From: a virus
Strand: one strand, 5' to 3'
Length of the DNA: 61,525 nt
Virus record (IMG/VR): IMGVR_UViG_3300037279_000301
Location: 1 to 61,525 of that record
A program made the position numbers and the translations under genes. Below are positions 23,814 through 32,690 of this stretch, in pieces (position 1 is the stretch's first letter; every line of letters begins with the position of its first letter). Under the pieces are notes generated by a model that searched no databases, was not told where the DNA came from, and saw only the letters and a program-made list of their open reading frames with translations.

Positions 23814-24812
23814 TTATATATTCCAGCTCTCATATAATAACTGCGATCCTAAATTCTTTGATTTAAGTTCGCACATAATATCGGCCCAATTCCAATGGCC
23901 ATACGCCCAAGAATTAACCGCAGAATTAGTAAAATACTCACTGTGCCCACGTAATTGTTGTTTTTTAATACCGGAGGCTACTAAAATTGAAAGATCAGGT
24001 AACGAAGATAAACTTGAATTAACTACGTCCGGTCGGCATTGACTATAATGAATTACGGGACGAATTCCTCGCCAACTATCTTTAACTTTTGTAATTCGAG
24101 CATCGGATGGTAAAATATATTCTCCCGTTTTAATAAAATGATGATGCAGATCGATTACCAACGGAAGGCAATCTGCTAATTTTAAAGTATCATCTAAGCC
24201 CCAACTAATTTCGTCATTTTCAATAGTAAGTGTGTTTCTTGCAGTAGAACTTAATTTAGGTAATATGTTTCTAATCGCTGTTGGCCCTACGCGACCGCCA
24301 ACATGAATATTACATTTGAAATCCTGCCACGATTTTCCGTAACCCATCCAACGTATCATATCACTGTGGTATTCGATTTCTAGCCGACTATTCTCGACTA
24401 CTTCCGTTCGATCACTAGAAAGACAGCAAAATTGTCCAGGGTGCATACTTAGCCGAACATTTAGATTACGTGCTACTTCACCAATAATAGAAAAATTACT
24501 TTCACAATAATTCCGCACATCGGGTCGTTTCCAAAATGTTGACCAAACACCCTCCGTATACATCGGTAGAATATCAGACGATAATCGCACCATTCTTAAT
24601 TGATCCGTTAGCGATCCTACTTTTTTCACTAATTGCAATGATGCCGTTAAATTATGCTGCATTATATCCCAGAGTCGTTGCTCGGCATCTAACTTAGTTT
24701 GCCGATTTAGCCAAGATACCGTTGTTACTCGATTGTTCAGTTCGGCGACTGATTCGATCCTATTATTTGTATTTTTAACCCATTTACATGCAAATCCAAT
24801 GCGTTTAACCAT
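23814..24812 (-). CDS. uvsE: UV damage endonuclease (UvsE/UvdE family)
   Basis: 332 residues. RIGFACKW at the start, RLSSDILP, RLSMHPGQF, NIHVGG, IENDE and IDLHHH are the metal-ligand and TIM-barrel motifs of the UvsE/UvdE family, which nicks DNA beside pyrimidine dimers and other lesions. Length is near that of other UvsE enzymes. The promoter (TTGATT-17-TATAAT) ends 6 nt before the ATG, so its mRNA should be leaderless. Confidence 0.93.
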   Translation of the reverse strand: MVKRIGFACKWVKNTNNRIESVAELNNRVTTVSWLNRQTKLDAEQRLWDIMQHNLTASLQLVKKVGSLTDQLRMVRLSSDILPMYTEGVWSTFWKRPDVRNYCESNFSIIGEVARNLNVRLSMHPGQFCCLSSDRTEVVENSRLEIEYHSDMIRWMGYGKSWQDFKCNIHVGGRVGPTAIRNILPKLSSTARNTLTIENDEISWGLDDTLKLADCLPLVIDLHHHFIKTGEYILPSDARITKVKDSWRGIRPVIHYSQCRPDVVNSSLSSLPDLSILVASGIKKQQLRGHSEYFTNSAVNSWAYGHWNWADIMCELKSKNLGSQLLYESWNI

Positions 24813-24818
24813 ATCTTA

Positions 24819-24847
24819 ATTATACCAACTTTGTATTGGATAATCAA
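24819..24847 (-). promoter_or_regulatory. sigma70-like promoter of uvsE
   Basis: Minus strand TTGATT (24842-24847), 17-bp spacer, TATAAT (24819-24824). The -10 ends 6 nt before ATG at 24812. The -35 lies inside the terminator stem of the upstream gene. Confidence 0.72.
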
Positions 24848-24884
24848 ATGGCCGTTATATTTTAATATAACGGCCATTTGATTA
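24841..24884 (-). terminator. long hairpin ending the 605-aa membrane-protein transcript
   Basis: A perfect 19-bp inverted repeat (TAATCAAATGGCCGTTATA and complement) with a 6-nt loop. It includes the stop codon of the 24882 gene and the -35 box of uvsE, so termination and uvsE initiation share DNA. Confidence 0.8.
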
Positions 24885-26699
24885 CTTATTCGTTAACTTT
24901 TGGATTTGCTCGTCGCTCATATTATTAACCCGAGAGCGAATTGAATTTGCATCTTCGTGAGTTTCTTTCGCTGCTCTAGTATCATCAACTTTCGTCTCTA
25001 TAACTTGCTGATCTTGACTACTGCTTAACGGCAGACTTTCATTATCAAAATCATGAATCGGCAAAACCGATTGTTCCGAATAATAATAGGTTAACGTAAT
25101 TTTGTCACCGATATGTGATACCGGTAACTTAATCGATGTTGAGACGTCACCATTAAATAAATGATCTATACCTGCAACATGAATATAATAAATTGTTCCT
25201 GTATTTGTATTGTTAAAACCAATTCTATCGATTGAACCGGTAATTGAATTTAATTCTCGATTCTTGTCAAGAGAACTATTGATTCCTTTGCCCGATAGAC
25301 TCTTTTGGAATTGTGACATTGCGGCGGACATTGTTGAGCCAAACGATACCTGTTGGATATTATTAATCTCAACAATTGCAACGCCTTGAAACGCACTATT
25401 CTCATTTACCACCGGAAGAATATCAACCATCTCTCCATAAAGATTATAAAGTTGTGGATCAACGCCGGTTAACTTTCGATATGAAATATCTTGATTTCTA
25501 TTAACCGCATTTACTACTGCCTTATTGGTCCCGCCGCCTGGCACCTGATAAAAGATTGTCTTCCCGGTATGCGCATCGGTGTAAATTACACCTACCATAG
25601 AGTCGTCGTTGGCACTCATTGAGGTTACGTCGGTGACCCAGGTTGCATCTCCATTATTACCATAAATCAAGGTTGTATTACCTGGATGCAAACGCCCAAC
25701 CTTGCCGCCAAAAATTGAACTGTTCCACCACCCATTTTTCAGGTCGCCCCAGTATGCGATATTGTCGTTAACCACCGAATCTGGAACAACTCGATCAATC
25801 CATGCTGGTACACTGCCAATAGGATAAAAGGTGCTACTGCCCGATGCCGGATCTACAACTACAATACCATCAATCTTAATACCCCACCATCCAATTGTCG
25901 GGGTGAATACAGATACAACCCACCAAGGATGATAATTTTCGTCTAGCTCAAATGAAAAATCAGTTAATCCTTTGGAGAAATACCCATTAGTCCTTAGATG
26001 CCGTTCGAGATTATTACCGAAATAAGCGGATGGTGAATACACCATTTCGGCGCCGGATGCAAACTTTACAAACTTCGGCTGTTCCTCGGGATTTTCCGCT
26101 GACACCATCACGTAACCTGGAATTGAACCCGTTGAATTGGCAACCATCAGACCATCATATTCTAGAGGAAATACATACCAAAGTTCGCCCTTAATAAGTT
26201 GCAATGTCGACTCGCCTAGGTGAAACTGACTGCCAATCGATCCATCCTGACCCATTGCTTTAGTGGCGAGAAAATTAGCATTATTCGAACTAACAAGACG
26301 AATATGATTCGGATCCTTGGGTTGAATATCTTGACTCCATTGGCGGGTTTCAACATTACCAATAAGGGCTGAATAATGCGCGGCATTTAATGCCTCACCA
26401 GAACTAACTAGCATAAAAAGATACAAAAAAATTGTTGAGATACCTAATGCCCACACGATAGCATAATGGTCATCATCCATTGCGGTTAAAACAATGGAGT
26501 CGGTCAAAAATAAAATCGCAACAAATAGACCGGGCAAGCCGAATAATGGCCAAACCGTCGAAACATTATTTACGTAAAAAATCATCCATTGTAACGGCAA
26601 AAAGATCGATGCTACTATGGTCGCAGCCGGAATCCTCTTAAAGAGCAGAAGCGGCAAAATACCGATTAACGTGCTTACAAATGCAATCGCAAAAATCAT
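24882..26699 (-). CDS. large membrane protein of unknown function (605 aa)
   Basis: Four N-terminal hydrophobic helices (within residues 1-100) are followed by a roughly 400-residue extracytoplasmic-type beta-rich domain containing repeated Trp/Gly strands (FTPTIGWWGIKIDG) and an acidic, Gln-rich C-terminus. It resembles no family I can name with confidence. It has its own promoter with an inverted repeat around the -10. An envelope-associated role is inferred from topology only. Confidence 0.6.
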   Translation of the reverse strand: MIFAIAFVSTLIGILPLLLFKRIPAATIVASIFLPLQWMIFYVNNVSTVWPLFGLPGLFVAILFLTDSIVLTAMDDDHYAIVWALGISTIFLYLFMLVSSGEALNAAHYSALIGNVETRQWSQDIQPKDPNHIRLVSSNNANFLATKAMGQDGSIGSQFHLGESTLQLIKGELWYVFPLEYDGLMVANSTGSIPGYVMVSAENPEEQPKFVKFASGAEMVYSPSAYFGNNLERHLRTNGYFSKGLTDFSFELDENYHPWWVVSVFTPTIGWWGIKIDGIVVVDPASGSSTFYPIGSVPAWIDRVVPDSVVNDNIAYWGDLKNGWWNSSIFGGKVGRLHPGNTTLIYGNNGDATWVTDVTSMSANDDSMVGVIYTDAHTGKTIFYQVPGGGTNKAVVNAVNRNQDISYRKLTGVDPQLYNLYGEMVDILPVVNENSAFQGVAIVEINNIQQVSFGSTMSAAMSQFQKSLSGKGINSSLDKNRELNSITGSIDRIGFNNTNTGTIYYIHVAGIDHLFNGDVSTSIKLPVSHIGDKITLTYYYSEQSVLPIHDFDNESLPLSSSQDQQVIETKVDDTRAAKETHEDANSIRSRVNNMSDEQIQKLTNK

Positions 26700-26744
26700 T
26701 CTCTAACCTTTCAAAGTACACGACAAAATTTTGTCCACATATAC

Positions 26745-26773
26745 ATTGTAGCATATATGTGGGCAAAAATCAA
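26745..26773 (-). promoter_or_regulatory. sigma70-like promoter with operator-like repeats
   Basis: Minus strand TTGATT (26768-26773), 17-bp spacer, TACAAT (26745-26750). A perfect 9-bp inverted repeat CCACATATA/TATATGTGG (26735-26743 and 26754-26762) straddles the -10, and GACAAAATTTTGTC (26722-26735) lies just downstream of the start. Possible repressor site. Confidence 0.65.
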
Positions 26774-26782
26774 GAATTTAAA

Positions 26783-27745
26783 TTATTTAACCGAGTGAAA
26801 TTGTTCAAACTTACGATTGTAGAAAGAACAAACATCTAAACATTGCTTCGAACAAATCGGATCAGTTTTGGTATTATGTGTCTTATACCATTCAGCCCGT
26901 TCTTCTCGCATATGAGGTCCGACTTTTCCGATCGGCCGACCACCTTCTCGAAAATAAATTACACAGGGAAAGTGATAGTTACCGTTGACAATCATATCAT
27001 CATGCACAAGGCCGCATTTCGAAACATCTGAGTCTAATAATCCTCTTACGGTTGTGCCTTCTTTTAGATTTGCAATTCGATATGCTAAAATAGGATGTCT
27101 AGACAAGATATCAGGCGATACTACGACATTGCTCAACTTATTCGATTCTTGAGCGGCAGGAATAATTCGAATATCCGCAACCCCTAAGCTATCGGCAAAC
27201 GTAATAATCTCATTCACCTTTTCAGCATTAATTCCGGCATTTAAAACAACTCCGACCGAAACATATGTCTTAGCCGACAAATATCGAATATTCTCTACGA
27301 CTGTTTCCCATTTGCCAGCTCCCCCATCAAGAATGTCGCCGTCTGATGCGCAACAGGCATCGAGCGAAATGCTCAGATCATTTGCACCGGCAGCAAGCAA
27401 CGAATCATACAATTCCTTTGATGCCGAGCCATTCGTTGAAATTGCAATACGTTCACACCCTACTTCCTTTGCAATCGCAATCAACTTATCCAATCCCTTA
27501 TATAATGTGGGTTCCCCACCGGAGAATCGAATATTCTTAAGATGCTGCGCGCCCCATAGACGAACAATGTTTTCTGCATCTACAAAAGGAATATCCGGCC
27601 CGCCTACCCGCCTACAATAGGGGCATCGAAAATTACAGGCCGAGGAAACGATAAGTTCACATCGCTGTAAATCAGAAGATACCGATGCATTACGGCAACG
27701 ATTGTTGCTAAGAGTATAAAATCCAATTTGTGTTAAGTCTTCCAT
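26783..27745 (-). CDS. radical SAM protein with SPASM-like C-terminal Cys cluster
   Basis: 320 residues. CNFRCPYC (C37, C41, C44) is the CxxxCxxC iron-sulfur motif, followed by RFSGGEPTLY and ISTNGSA, the SAM-binding elements. A Cys cluster near the end (CGLVHDD, C259-type FPCVIYF, CSKQCLDVC) suggests an auxiliary cluster domain. The reaction cannot be told from sequence; peptide or RNA modification are common in this family. Confidence 0.85.
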   Translation of the reverse strand: MEDLTQIGFYTLSNNRCRNASVSSDLQRCELIVSSACNFRCPYCRRVGGPDIPFVDAENIVRLWGAQHLKNIRFSGGEPTLYKGLDKLIAIAKEVGCERIAISTNGSASKELYDSLLAAGANDLSISLDACCASDGDILDGGAGKWETVVENIRYLSAKTYVSVGVVLNAGINAEKVNEIITFADSLGVADIRIIPAAQESNKLSNVVVSPDILSRHPILAYRIANLKEGTTVRGLLDSDVSKCGLVHDDMIVNGNYHFPCVIYFREGGRPIGKVGPHMREERAEWYKTHNTKTDPICSKQCLDVCSFYNRKFEQFHSVK

Positions 27746-27762
27746 CTATCTTTCCTTTCTAA

Positions 27763-28074
27763 TTAATCAACGTGAATACTTTGAGATCCACTCATATCAC
27801 CGCATACTACACCAGTTACATTCTCACCATTTGGAGCAACAGCTCGGAATGCCGTTTTAGTGAATGCACTATCACAACCAAGATATCGATGTCCAGTAAT
27901 TTGAATATTATGATAATTATTAATCGTTAATACATGAGTTGCCGCAGCAGGATTAATATATGGATAGCAGGCTGCGATAATAATACCTACACAAACTGCT
28001 ACTATACCGGCTAATACTAGAAAGGATGAAATACCTTCCATTATCGAATTATCTTTTTCTACAGACTCAAACAT
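27763..28074 (-). CDS. small membrane-anchored protein (103 aa)
   Basis: The start is ATG at 28074 (MFESVEKDNSIMEG) with AAAGGAAT upstream. One hydrophobic helix (about 18-37), then a domain with Cys pairs (LGCDSAF, VVCGDMSG). It may be exported. Function unknown. Confidence 0.58.
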   Translation of the reverse strand: MFESVEKDNSIMEGISSFLVLAGIVAVCVGIIIAACYPYINPAAATHVLTINNYHNIQITGHRYLGCDSAFTKTAFRAVAPNGENVTGVVCGDMSGSQSIHVD

Positions 28075-28075
28075 A

Positions 28076-28348
28076 TTATTCCTTTTCTTGAAAAATCTTT
28101 TCGAATTCATAATCTCTAAGGTGAAACCAAAATTCCTTATAATCTTTAAAAAACATAACGGCGATATGGTTTGCCTTAGGACGGCAGATTAAATTTTCAC
28201 CATAGCACCAACCAACTGCATACTTCTTAAGAATTTCACGATTTTCGATAAGAGCATTCGTGCGGCAAGGAATGTGAAATTCATTCCACACATCGCCACT
28301 TCTCCAAGTGCTCCAATCAAACGCGCTTGAATCCAATTTTTCGATCAT
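28076..28348 (-). CDS. hypothetical protein (90 aa)
   Basis: Trp-rich soluble protein (FDWSTWRSGDVWNEFHIP) ending KIFQEKE. It directly precedes the membrane-anchored gene and follows the 28354 gene. No family recognised. Confidence 0.57.
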   Translation of the reverse strand: MIEKLDSSAFDWSTWRSGDVWNEFHIPCRTNALIENREILKKYAVGWCYGENLICRPKANHIAVMFFKDYKEFWFHLRDYEFEKIFQEKE

Positions 28349-28353
28349 TAATT

Positions 28354-28656
28354 TTACTTTCGAGGAATTTTAATTTTACGTTTAGAGGTAATAACCGGCG
28401 GATTCGGATCGTAATCTTTTTTGTAAATTCTTTTATACTCTTCCAAAAAATTAAATGGGCCGATCACCTTAACAAAATTTTCCGGAGGTATAATCCGGGT
28501 GGTCCGATAATGACGATTAATATTCGAAAATGGATCATTCGAAATATCATACGGATCATCGAGTTTAACGGTAATTACGTAGTAATCAGGAAAATGCATT
28601 GATTCTTTATATTGCCATTTTCGAGCTGAAATATGAGCGAAGGCATACCTTACCAA
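28354..28656 (-). CDS. hypothetical protein (100 aa)
   Basis: Basic and aromatic, starting MVRYAFAHISARKWQY and ending KRKIKIPRK. The next upstream gene stops 6 nt before its start. No family recognised. Confidence 0.57.
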   Translation of the reverse strand: MVRYAFAHISARKWQYKESMHFPDYYVITVKLDDPYDISNDPFSNINRHYRTTRIIPPENFVKVIGPFNFLEEYKRIYKKDYDPNPPVITSKRKIKIPRK

Positions 28657-28662
28657 TATCTA

Positions 28663-28899
28663 TTACTTCTTGCTGCAAGTCTCACCTTCTAATTTGTATT
28701 TGCCCCATTCCGGGGTATCATTATGCGTTCGAAACCTTCGTTCCGCATGTCCACGAGTTTTCTCTAGAATGATAAAAAATGAATCGGATTGCCAATTATA
28801 TTCCCACCATCCGTTAAGAGTAGTTTTTCCATCTGTCCATTTCGCAGTCTTCATCCTATCGGTTATTGGTCGAAACATCATTCCAGCAAAATCAACCAT
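28663..28899 (-). CDS. hypothetical protein (78 aa)
   Basis: Small Trp- and Gly-containing protein (LNGWWEYNWQSDSFF) whose ATG overlaps the ligA stop (TAATG). It is therefore translated with ligA. No family recognised. Confidence 0.58.
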   Translation of the reverse strand: MVDFAGMMFRPITDRMKTAKWTDGKTTLNGWWEYNWQSDSFFIILEKTRGHAERRFRTHNDTPEWGKYKLEGETCSKK

Positions 28900-30947
28900 T
28901 ACTTTCCCAAAGCCTCAGTTAACCAATCATCTCCAACGATGTTGATACCCAACTTCTGTGCCTTTGCAAGTTTTGATCCCGCCGCCTCTCCGCAAATCAA
29001 AAGGTTAACATCCTTTGTTACGGAACTATGCGCAATTGCACCCAACTTTTCTAAATCAGCCGTGATACCAGGACGGGAACCACGAGCAAACGATCCAGTA
29101 ATGCAAAAGTCGACTCCCTCTAACTTCTTACCGGCTGTTGGAACTGTAACCAACCCAGTAGGACGAACGCCCGCCGCATGAAGCCGATTGCACAAATTAA
29201 CGTTATTCTTATTCTTTGCCCAATCAACAATTGAAGCGGTCTTTACAGGACCGAGTTTTTCAATATTCAGCGCAGGTAAAGTAAGTAGCAACTTGGGCAA
29301 CTTACCCATATCGTCGGAGGTAAGATTCAATGCCTTTGAGATGTCTTCCCCAAGCGAATGTCCAACCATTGGAATGTTAAGTGACGCAATCCAACGTTCC
29401 CAAGTTGCGGTCTTTGCAACTTCTAAACTCTTAACCATCTTCAGAGTGTTAACACCGGAACGAAAGCCGGCATTTTTAAATGAGGATACCAGAGCAAGAT
29501 CATTTTGCTTCGACTTCGAAAAACTTGCAGCGGAATTTAATGATGCATTTCCAAATTCAAATAAATCCGCAATATTAGTAATATCGAAATCAACTAATTC
29601 AGCCGACATACTAGCGCCGAGATTATCAATTTCTAAAGTATCACGATGGCCAATGTAAACAAACTGTTGTGCCGCCTTTCCTGGGCACGCACTATTATCG
29701 CAAAATCGTTGCGCAATACCGGAATCATTTTGAATTCGCAAAATGGAATTGCAAGAGGGGCAATGTGTCGGAAACGGCAATTTCCTTGCTCCCTTATTAT
29801 TCACAACACCGGTGATATAGGGAATCACGTCGCCCGAACGCAAAATCTTGACTATTGATCCAATCATTATGTCAAGATTTTCCATGTAAGTTTCGTTACA
29901 AAGATTAGCGCGTGAAATCATCGCACCGCCGAGGTCAACCGGCTCCAAAATTGCCACCGGAGTGACCTTTCCCGTGCGGCCTAGGCCAAATTCGATGCCC
30001 GCCAACTTTGTTTGGGCAGACAAATTTTGGGGCTTAAAGCAATGCTGATAGCGGGTAAATTTTTCAGCGACCCCAAGTGTATTTCGAACTTTGTGTGAAT
30101 CGGCTTTAATTACTACACCATCGCAAACAACGTCGGTAGTCTTAATAAATTCGAGCAGCTTGTTTAGTGCACCTTCAATCGCACCTTTTGCAGAAGTTGC
30201 AACCGCAATGCCTTCATACTTAGGAAAGCCCAGAGCATATGCGAGATTCATACGCGCAATAGCGCTATCCGGGAGCAAATCATCTTGATCTGGGCTATAC
30301 ATATCCCAGGGCATTAGCAGAATTTCGCGACTTGCAACAATAGACATATCTTGCTGTTTCATTGTGCCCGCAACAAGATTTCGTGTGTTTGAATACTGCT
30401 TACCTCCCAATGCGTTAATGCGAGCTAGTTCACTCTTTCGCATCACTAGTTCACCGCGAATTCGAAGATCGCTGGGCAAATTCTTCGGAAGATTTTTCCC
30501 ACCAAAGTATTGCGGAATATACTTGCAGGCATGAACCTGCTCGGTCATATCTTCTCCGGCTTCTCCATCGCCGCGTGTTACAGCACGGATCAGCCGGCCA
30601 TTCTTGTAAGAAAGCTCGCAGCTAATCCCATCCCGTTTCGGCTCCTCGAGAACAACATCACCATAATTCTTGGCAGCGGCAATATAACTTTCGGGCGTGT
30701 AATAATTCTCAATACTCAACATTGGCCGATCGTGCTTAATCCGAGTAAGAGAATTCTTTGAATCCCCCACACGAGTGAGGACGGTCGCAAGATTCGCAAA
30801 ATTCGAATTTGCATTAACCAGCGAAATCAACTGCGCTTCTAGCGCATCATATTCACCATCGCTCAAAATTGGATCGCCGGCGTAATAGGCTACCTGCGCG
30901 TCAATCAACTGCGAATTAAGTGTTTCAATCAACTTGCCTGCTTGCAT
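28899..30947 (-). CDS. ligA: NAD-dependent DNA ligase
   Basis: 682 residues from the ATG at 30947, which has GAGGAAAAC upstream; the open frame farther upstream only covers the promoter repeat. EPKRDG (102-107) is the adenylated-Lys KxDG motif. Then follow RGDG, the four-Cys zinc finger (CPSC ... CDNSAC), a helix-hairpin-helix region, and a C-terminal BRCT domain (GVDFCITGSF). It seals nicks with NAD as cofactor. A phage using NAD for DNA ligation fits with the NAD salvage genes in this window. Confidence 0.93.
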   Translation of the reverse strand: MQAGKLIETLNSQLIDAQVAYYAGDPILSDGEYDALEAQLISLVNANSNFANLATVLTRVGDSKNSLTRIKHDRPMLSIENYYTPESYIAAAKNYGDVVLEEPKRDGISCELSYKNGRLIRAVTRGDGEAGEDMTEQVHACKYIPQYFGGKNLPKNLPSDLRIRGELVMRKSELARINALGGKQYSNTRNLVAGTMKQQDMSIVASREILLMPWDMYSPDQDDLLPDSAIARMNLAYALGFPKYEGIAVATSAKGAIEGALNKLLEFIKTTDVVCDGVVIKADSHKVRNTLGVAEKFTRYQHCFKPQNLSAQTKLAGIEFGLGRTGKVTPVAILEPVDLGGAMISRANLCNETYMENLDIMIGSIVKILRSGDVIPYITGVVNNKGARKLPFPTHCPSCNSILRIQNDSGIAQRFCDNSACPGKAAQQFVYIGHRDTLEIDNLGASMSAELVDFDITNIADLFEFGNASLNSAASFSKSKQNDLALVSSFKNAGFRSGVNTLKMVKSLEVAKTATWERWIASLNIPMVGHSLGEDISKALNLTSDDMGKLPKLLLTLPALNIEKLGPVKTASIVDWAKNKNNVNLCNRLHAAGVRPTGLVTVPTAGKKLEGVDFCITGSFARGSRPGITADLEKLGAIAHSSVTKDVNLLICGEAAGSKLAKAQKLGINIVGDDWLTEALGK

Positions 30948-30958
30948 ACCTGTTTTCC

Positions 30959-30998
30959 TCACTGAAATAATTATAGCAAACGCCGGGTTAAGTGTCAA
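30959..30998 (-). promoter_or_regulatory. early promoter cassette copy (ligA)
   Basis: Minus strand TTGACA (30993-30998), 17-bp spacer, TTTGC-TATAAT (-10 at 30970-30975), then TATTTCAGTGAGGA. The -35 overlaps the stop codon of the 30995-31171 gene. Confidence 0.82.
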
Positions 30999-31171
30999 CC
31001 GATAAATTTGTAGGTGCCGTCCGGGTTCTGTTCAAATGTTCCACGGCGAACACCGGTAGCAATAACCAATTTTGCAAACCACCCCCAATGAAAAGGATAA
31101 ATTAGCTCCACAATTTCATTGAACGTTATATGCTCGGTATCCATCTTGCTCAACGTGTCTGCAATTCTCAT
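30995..31171 (-). CDS. small hypothetical protein (58 aa)
   Basis: Frame MRIADTLSKMDTEHITFNE to TYKFIG, with a winged-helix-like pattern of small helices and a basic RRGTFEQ. GAGGAG lies too far from the ATG but 5 nt before an in-frame CTG five codons earlier, which may be the true start. It is driven by the cassette promoter at 31207-31235. Confidence 0.55.
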   Translation of the reverse strand: MRIADTLSKMDTEHITFNEIVELIYPFHWGWFAKLVIATGVRRGTFEQNPDGTYKFIG

Positions 31172-31192
31172 ATACCGTTTATTCAGCCGAGC

Positions 31193-31235
31193 TCCTCACT
31201 GAAATAATTATAGCAAAATCCGGTACCGAATGCAA
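31193..31235 (-). promoter_or_regulatory. early promoter cassette copy
   Basis: Minus strand TTGCAT (31230-31235), 17-bp spacer with CGGTACCG palindrome, TTTGC-TATAAT (31207-31212), then TATTTCAGTGAGGAG. Drives 30995-31171. Confidence 0.82.
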
Positions 31236-31252
31236 GAAAAAAGTAATCGCTG

Positions 31253-31286
31253 AAAACAAAGGGCTTATTCGATGAGGAATAAGCCC
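31253..31286 (-). terminator. intrinsic terminator with TTTGTTTTC tail
   Basis: Minus strand GGGCTTATTC / GAATAAGCCC stem, 6-nt loop, followed by TTTGTTTTC. It ends the 31302-31532 transcript and shares its tail with the AAAACAAAGG element found upstream of most cassette promoters. Confidence 0.8.
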
Positions 31287-31301
31287 GTTGTAATCAAAGT
31301 A

Positions 31302-31532
31302 TTACTCCTTGGTCTTAAGACGACTCTTATTTGCTTCCAGAAATTCATCGAGCTTAGGGGTTGCTTCAATCAGCCGCTTCCACTGACTGTAATATAGCGT
31401 AACGGGGAAACGCCCCATTCCGTAAACCGAAACCCCGCCCTTTTCGCCGACCTTAAACGTTAATGCCTTAACGGATTTTTCGGCCTGTAACGCCTCGAGC
31501 TGCGCTTTCAATTCTTCGTAAGTTGGTTCCAT
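31302..31532 (-). CDS. hypothetical protein (76 aa)
   Basis: The start is ATG at 31532 (MEPTYEELKAQLEALQ), after the promoter and AAAGG. N-terminal coiled coil, then a short Gly-containing strand region (GEKGGVSVYGMGRFP) and a basic end. A small monocistronic unit with its own terminator. Function unknown. Confidence 0.62.
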   Translation of the reverse strand: MEPTYEELKAQLEALQAEKSVKALTFKVGEKGGVSVYGMGRFPVTLYYSQWKRLIEATPKLDEFLEANKSRLKTKE

Positions 31533-31548
31533 TTTAACAACCTTTCTT

Positions 31549-31589
31549 CCCACTGAAATAATTATAGCAAAGTTAGCCATCAAATGCAA
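31549..31589 (-). promoter_or_regulatory. early promoter cassette copy
   Basis: Minus strand TTGCAT (31584-31589), 17-bp spacer, TTTGC-TATAAT (31561-31566), then TATTTCAGTGGGAAG. Drives 31302-31532. Confidence 0.82.
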
Positions 31590-31609
31590 GAAAAAGTTTG
31601 TACTCAAAA

Positions 31610-31646
31610 CAAAGAACTTAACGATTTTTACTCGTTAAGTTCTTTG
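31610..31646 (-). terminator. intrinsic terminator with TTTGTTTTGA tail
   Basis: A 15-bp stem (CAAAGAACTTAACGA and complement) with a 7-nt loop, followed on the minus strand by TTTTGAG. It ends the 31654-32355 transcript. Confidence 0.82.
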
Positions 31647-31653
31647 TAATCAG

Positions 31654-32355
31654 CTATTTTGCCAGTTTAACGAAATTAAGCTGGGTTGTGTTCCCGGTGA
31701 ATCGCTTAACTTTTCCGGTAACCTGATATATTTGACCAGGATTCCAGCCGTTTCCGTTAAAAAAGAATAGTAGATGTGTACCAGACGTTGCATTAATTAC
31801 ATTTACATTGTATTTTGCGCTGAACGAGCACGAAATAACCGTAATCTGCAGGGCAACTTTAGAACCTACTATTACCCCAGGAAGTGGAGAACTAGCAGAC
31901 TCGGCATCAATTTTGGTGTTCTGCGCTATCTGACGCTTCACATCTCGTTCATACCATGAGGGTAAGCAAGCCGTAAGGCCAAAATTGAGGCCACGATCTC
32001 CAAGCTCTAAGAGTTGAGTGATTGCGACAACCTTTTTAGTAAACTCATTTGCGGTATCGTCAAAAATCTGGGTCAGCATTCCAGAATAATGCAGGCGAAT
32101 CGCTTCACCCTGTTCAAAATCTTCCTTGGTAAGATCTGTAGGATTAGCGAGCAGGGTGCGCATCAGTTTAGAATTGAGCGGCTTCGTTCCCCCGGCCTCG
32201 CCAATTGCGGACGCAGACCCCCACTTTACATATTCCCCATTGATTCTCTGGGCAGCTACCGCAGCAGCGAAAACCGTGCTAATCGGGAACATTTTGCTAG
32301 GAACGTTCATTGGTCCTGACTTCCGTACGGGATGCCGATAATAACCATAACTCAT
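31654..32355 (-). CDS. hypothetical protein with possible OB-fold C-terminus (233 aa)
   Basis: A helical N-terminal two thirds is followed by a C-terminal region of about 65 residues of alternating strands (VALQITVISCSFSAKYNV, QIYQVTGKVKRFTG) that could be an OB fold. It has a promoter, AAAGAGG ribosome site and terminator of its own. Possibly a nucleic-acid-binding protein, but this is inference. Confidence 0.5.
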   Translation of the reverse strand: MSYGYYRHPVRKSGPMNVPSKMFPISTVFAAAVAAQRINGEYVKWGSASAIGEAGGTKPLNSKLMRTLLANPTDLTKEDFEQGEAIRLHYSGMLTQIFDDTANEFTKKVVAITQLLELGDRGLNFGLTACLPSWYERDVKRQIAQNTKIDAESASSPLPGVIVGSKVALQITVISCSFSAKYNVNVINATSGTHLLFFFNGNGWNPGQIYQVTGKVKRFTGNTTQLNFVKLAK

Positions 32356-32382
32356 AACCGCCTCTTTCTCATCAACATATTC

Positions 32383-32411
32383 AGTTTAACGTACTCGGAT
32401 GCAAAAGTCAA
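32383..32411 (-). promoter_or_regulatory. sigma70-like promoter
   Basis: Minus strand TTGACT (32406-32411), 17-bp spacer, TAAACT (32383-32388), with a 27-nt leader containing AAAGAGG before the 32355 ATG. The -10 is weak. Confidence 0.5.
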
Positions 32412-32418
32412 CCGAAAA

Positions 32419-32583
32419 TTAGAGTGTTTTTGAATTTTGGCTGATCTGGCGAGCGACTACTTTCAAAAACGCCGCGATCGCTGGGTTCTGTTCAGCATAG
32501 CTCTCAACCACCCTAATCGCAGCGGAAATGCCCGCGTTATATGCATAAAACTGATCGATTTCGCGCATTGAATGTTTAGCCAT
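32419..32583 (-). CDS. small hypothetical protein (54 aa)
   Basis: The start is ATG at 32583 (MAKHSMREIDQFYAY), just after the cassette promoter; the frame upstream only translates the promoter repeat. Mostly helical. No family recognised. Confidence 0.6.
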   Translation of the reverse strand: MAKHSMREIDQFYAYNAGISAAIRVVESYAEQNPAIAAFLKVVARQISQNSKTL

Positions 32584-32591
32584 ATCTGAGC

Positions 32592-32634
32592 TCCTCACTG
32601 AAATAATTATAGCAAAGTTCGGTACCGAATGCAA
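32592..32634 (-). promoter_or_regulatory. early promoter cassette copy
   Basis: Minus strand TTGCAT (32629-32634), 17-bp spacer with TCGGTACCGA palindrome, TTTGC-TATAAT (32606-32611), then TATTTCAGTGAGGAG. Upstream, AAGTCCTTTGTTTTCAA and CAAGATTTTTGGTATTTTC match the copy at 60735-60780 nearly base for base. Confidence 0.82.
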
Positions 32635-32690
32635 GCGAAATCAGCCGAAAATACCAAAAATCTTGTTTTTGAAAACAAAGGACTTATATC

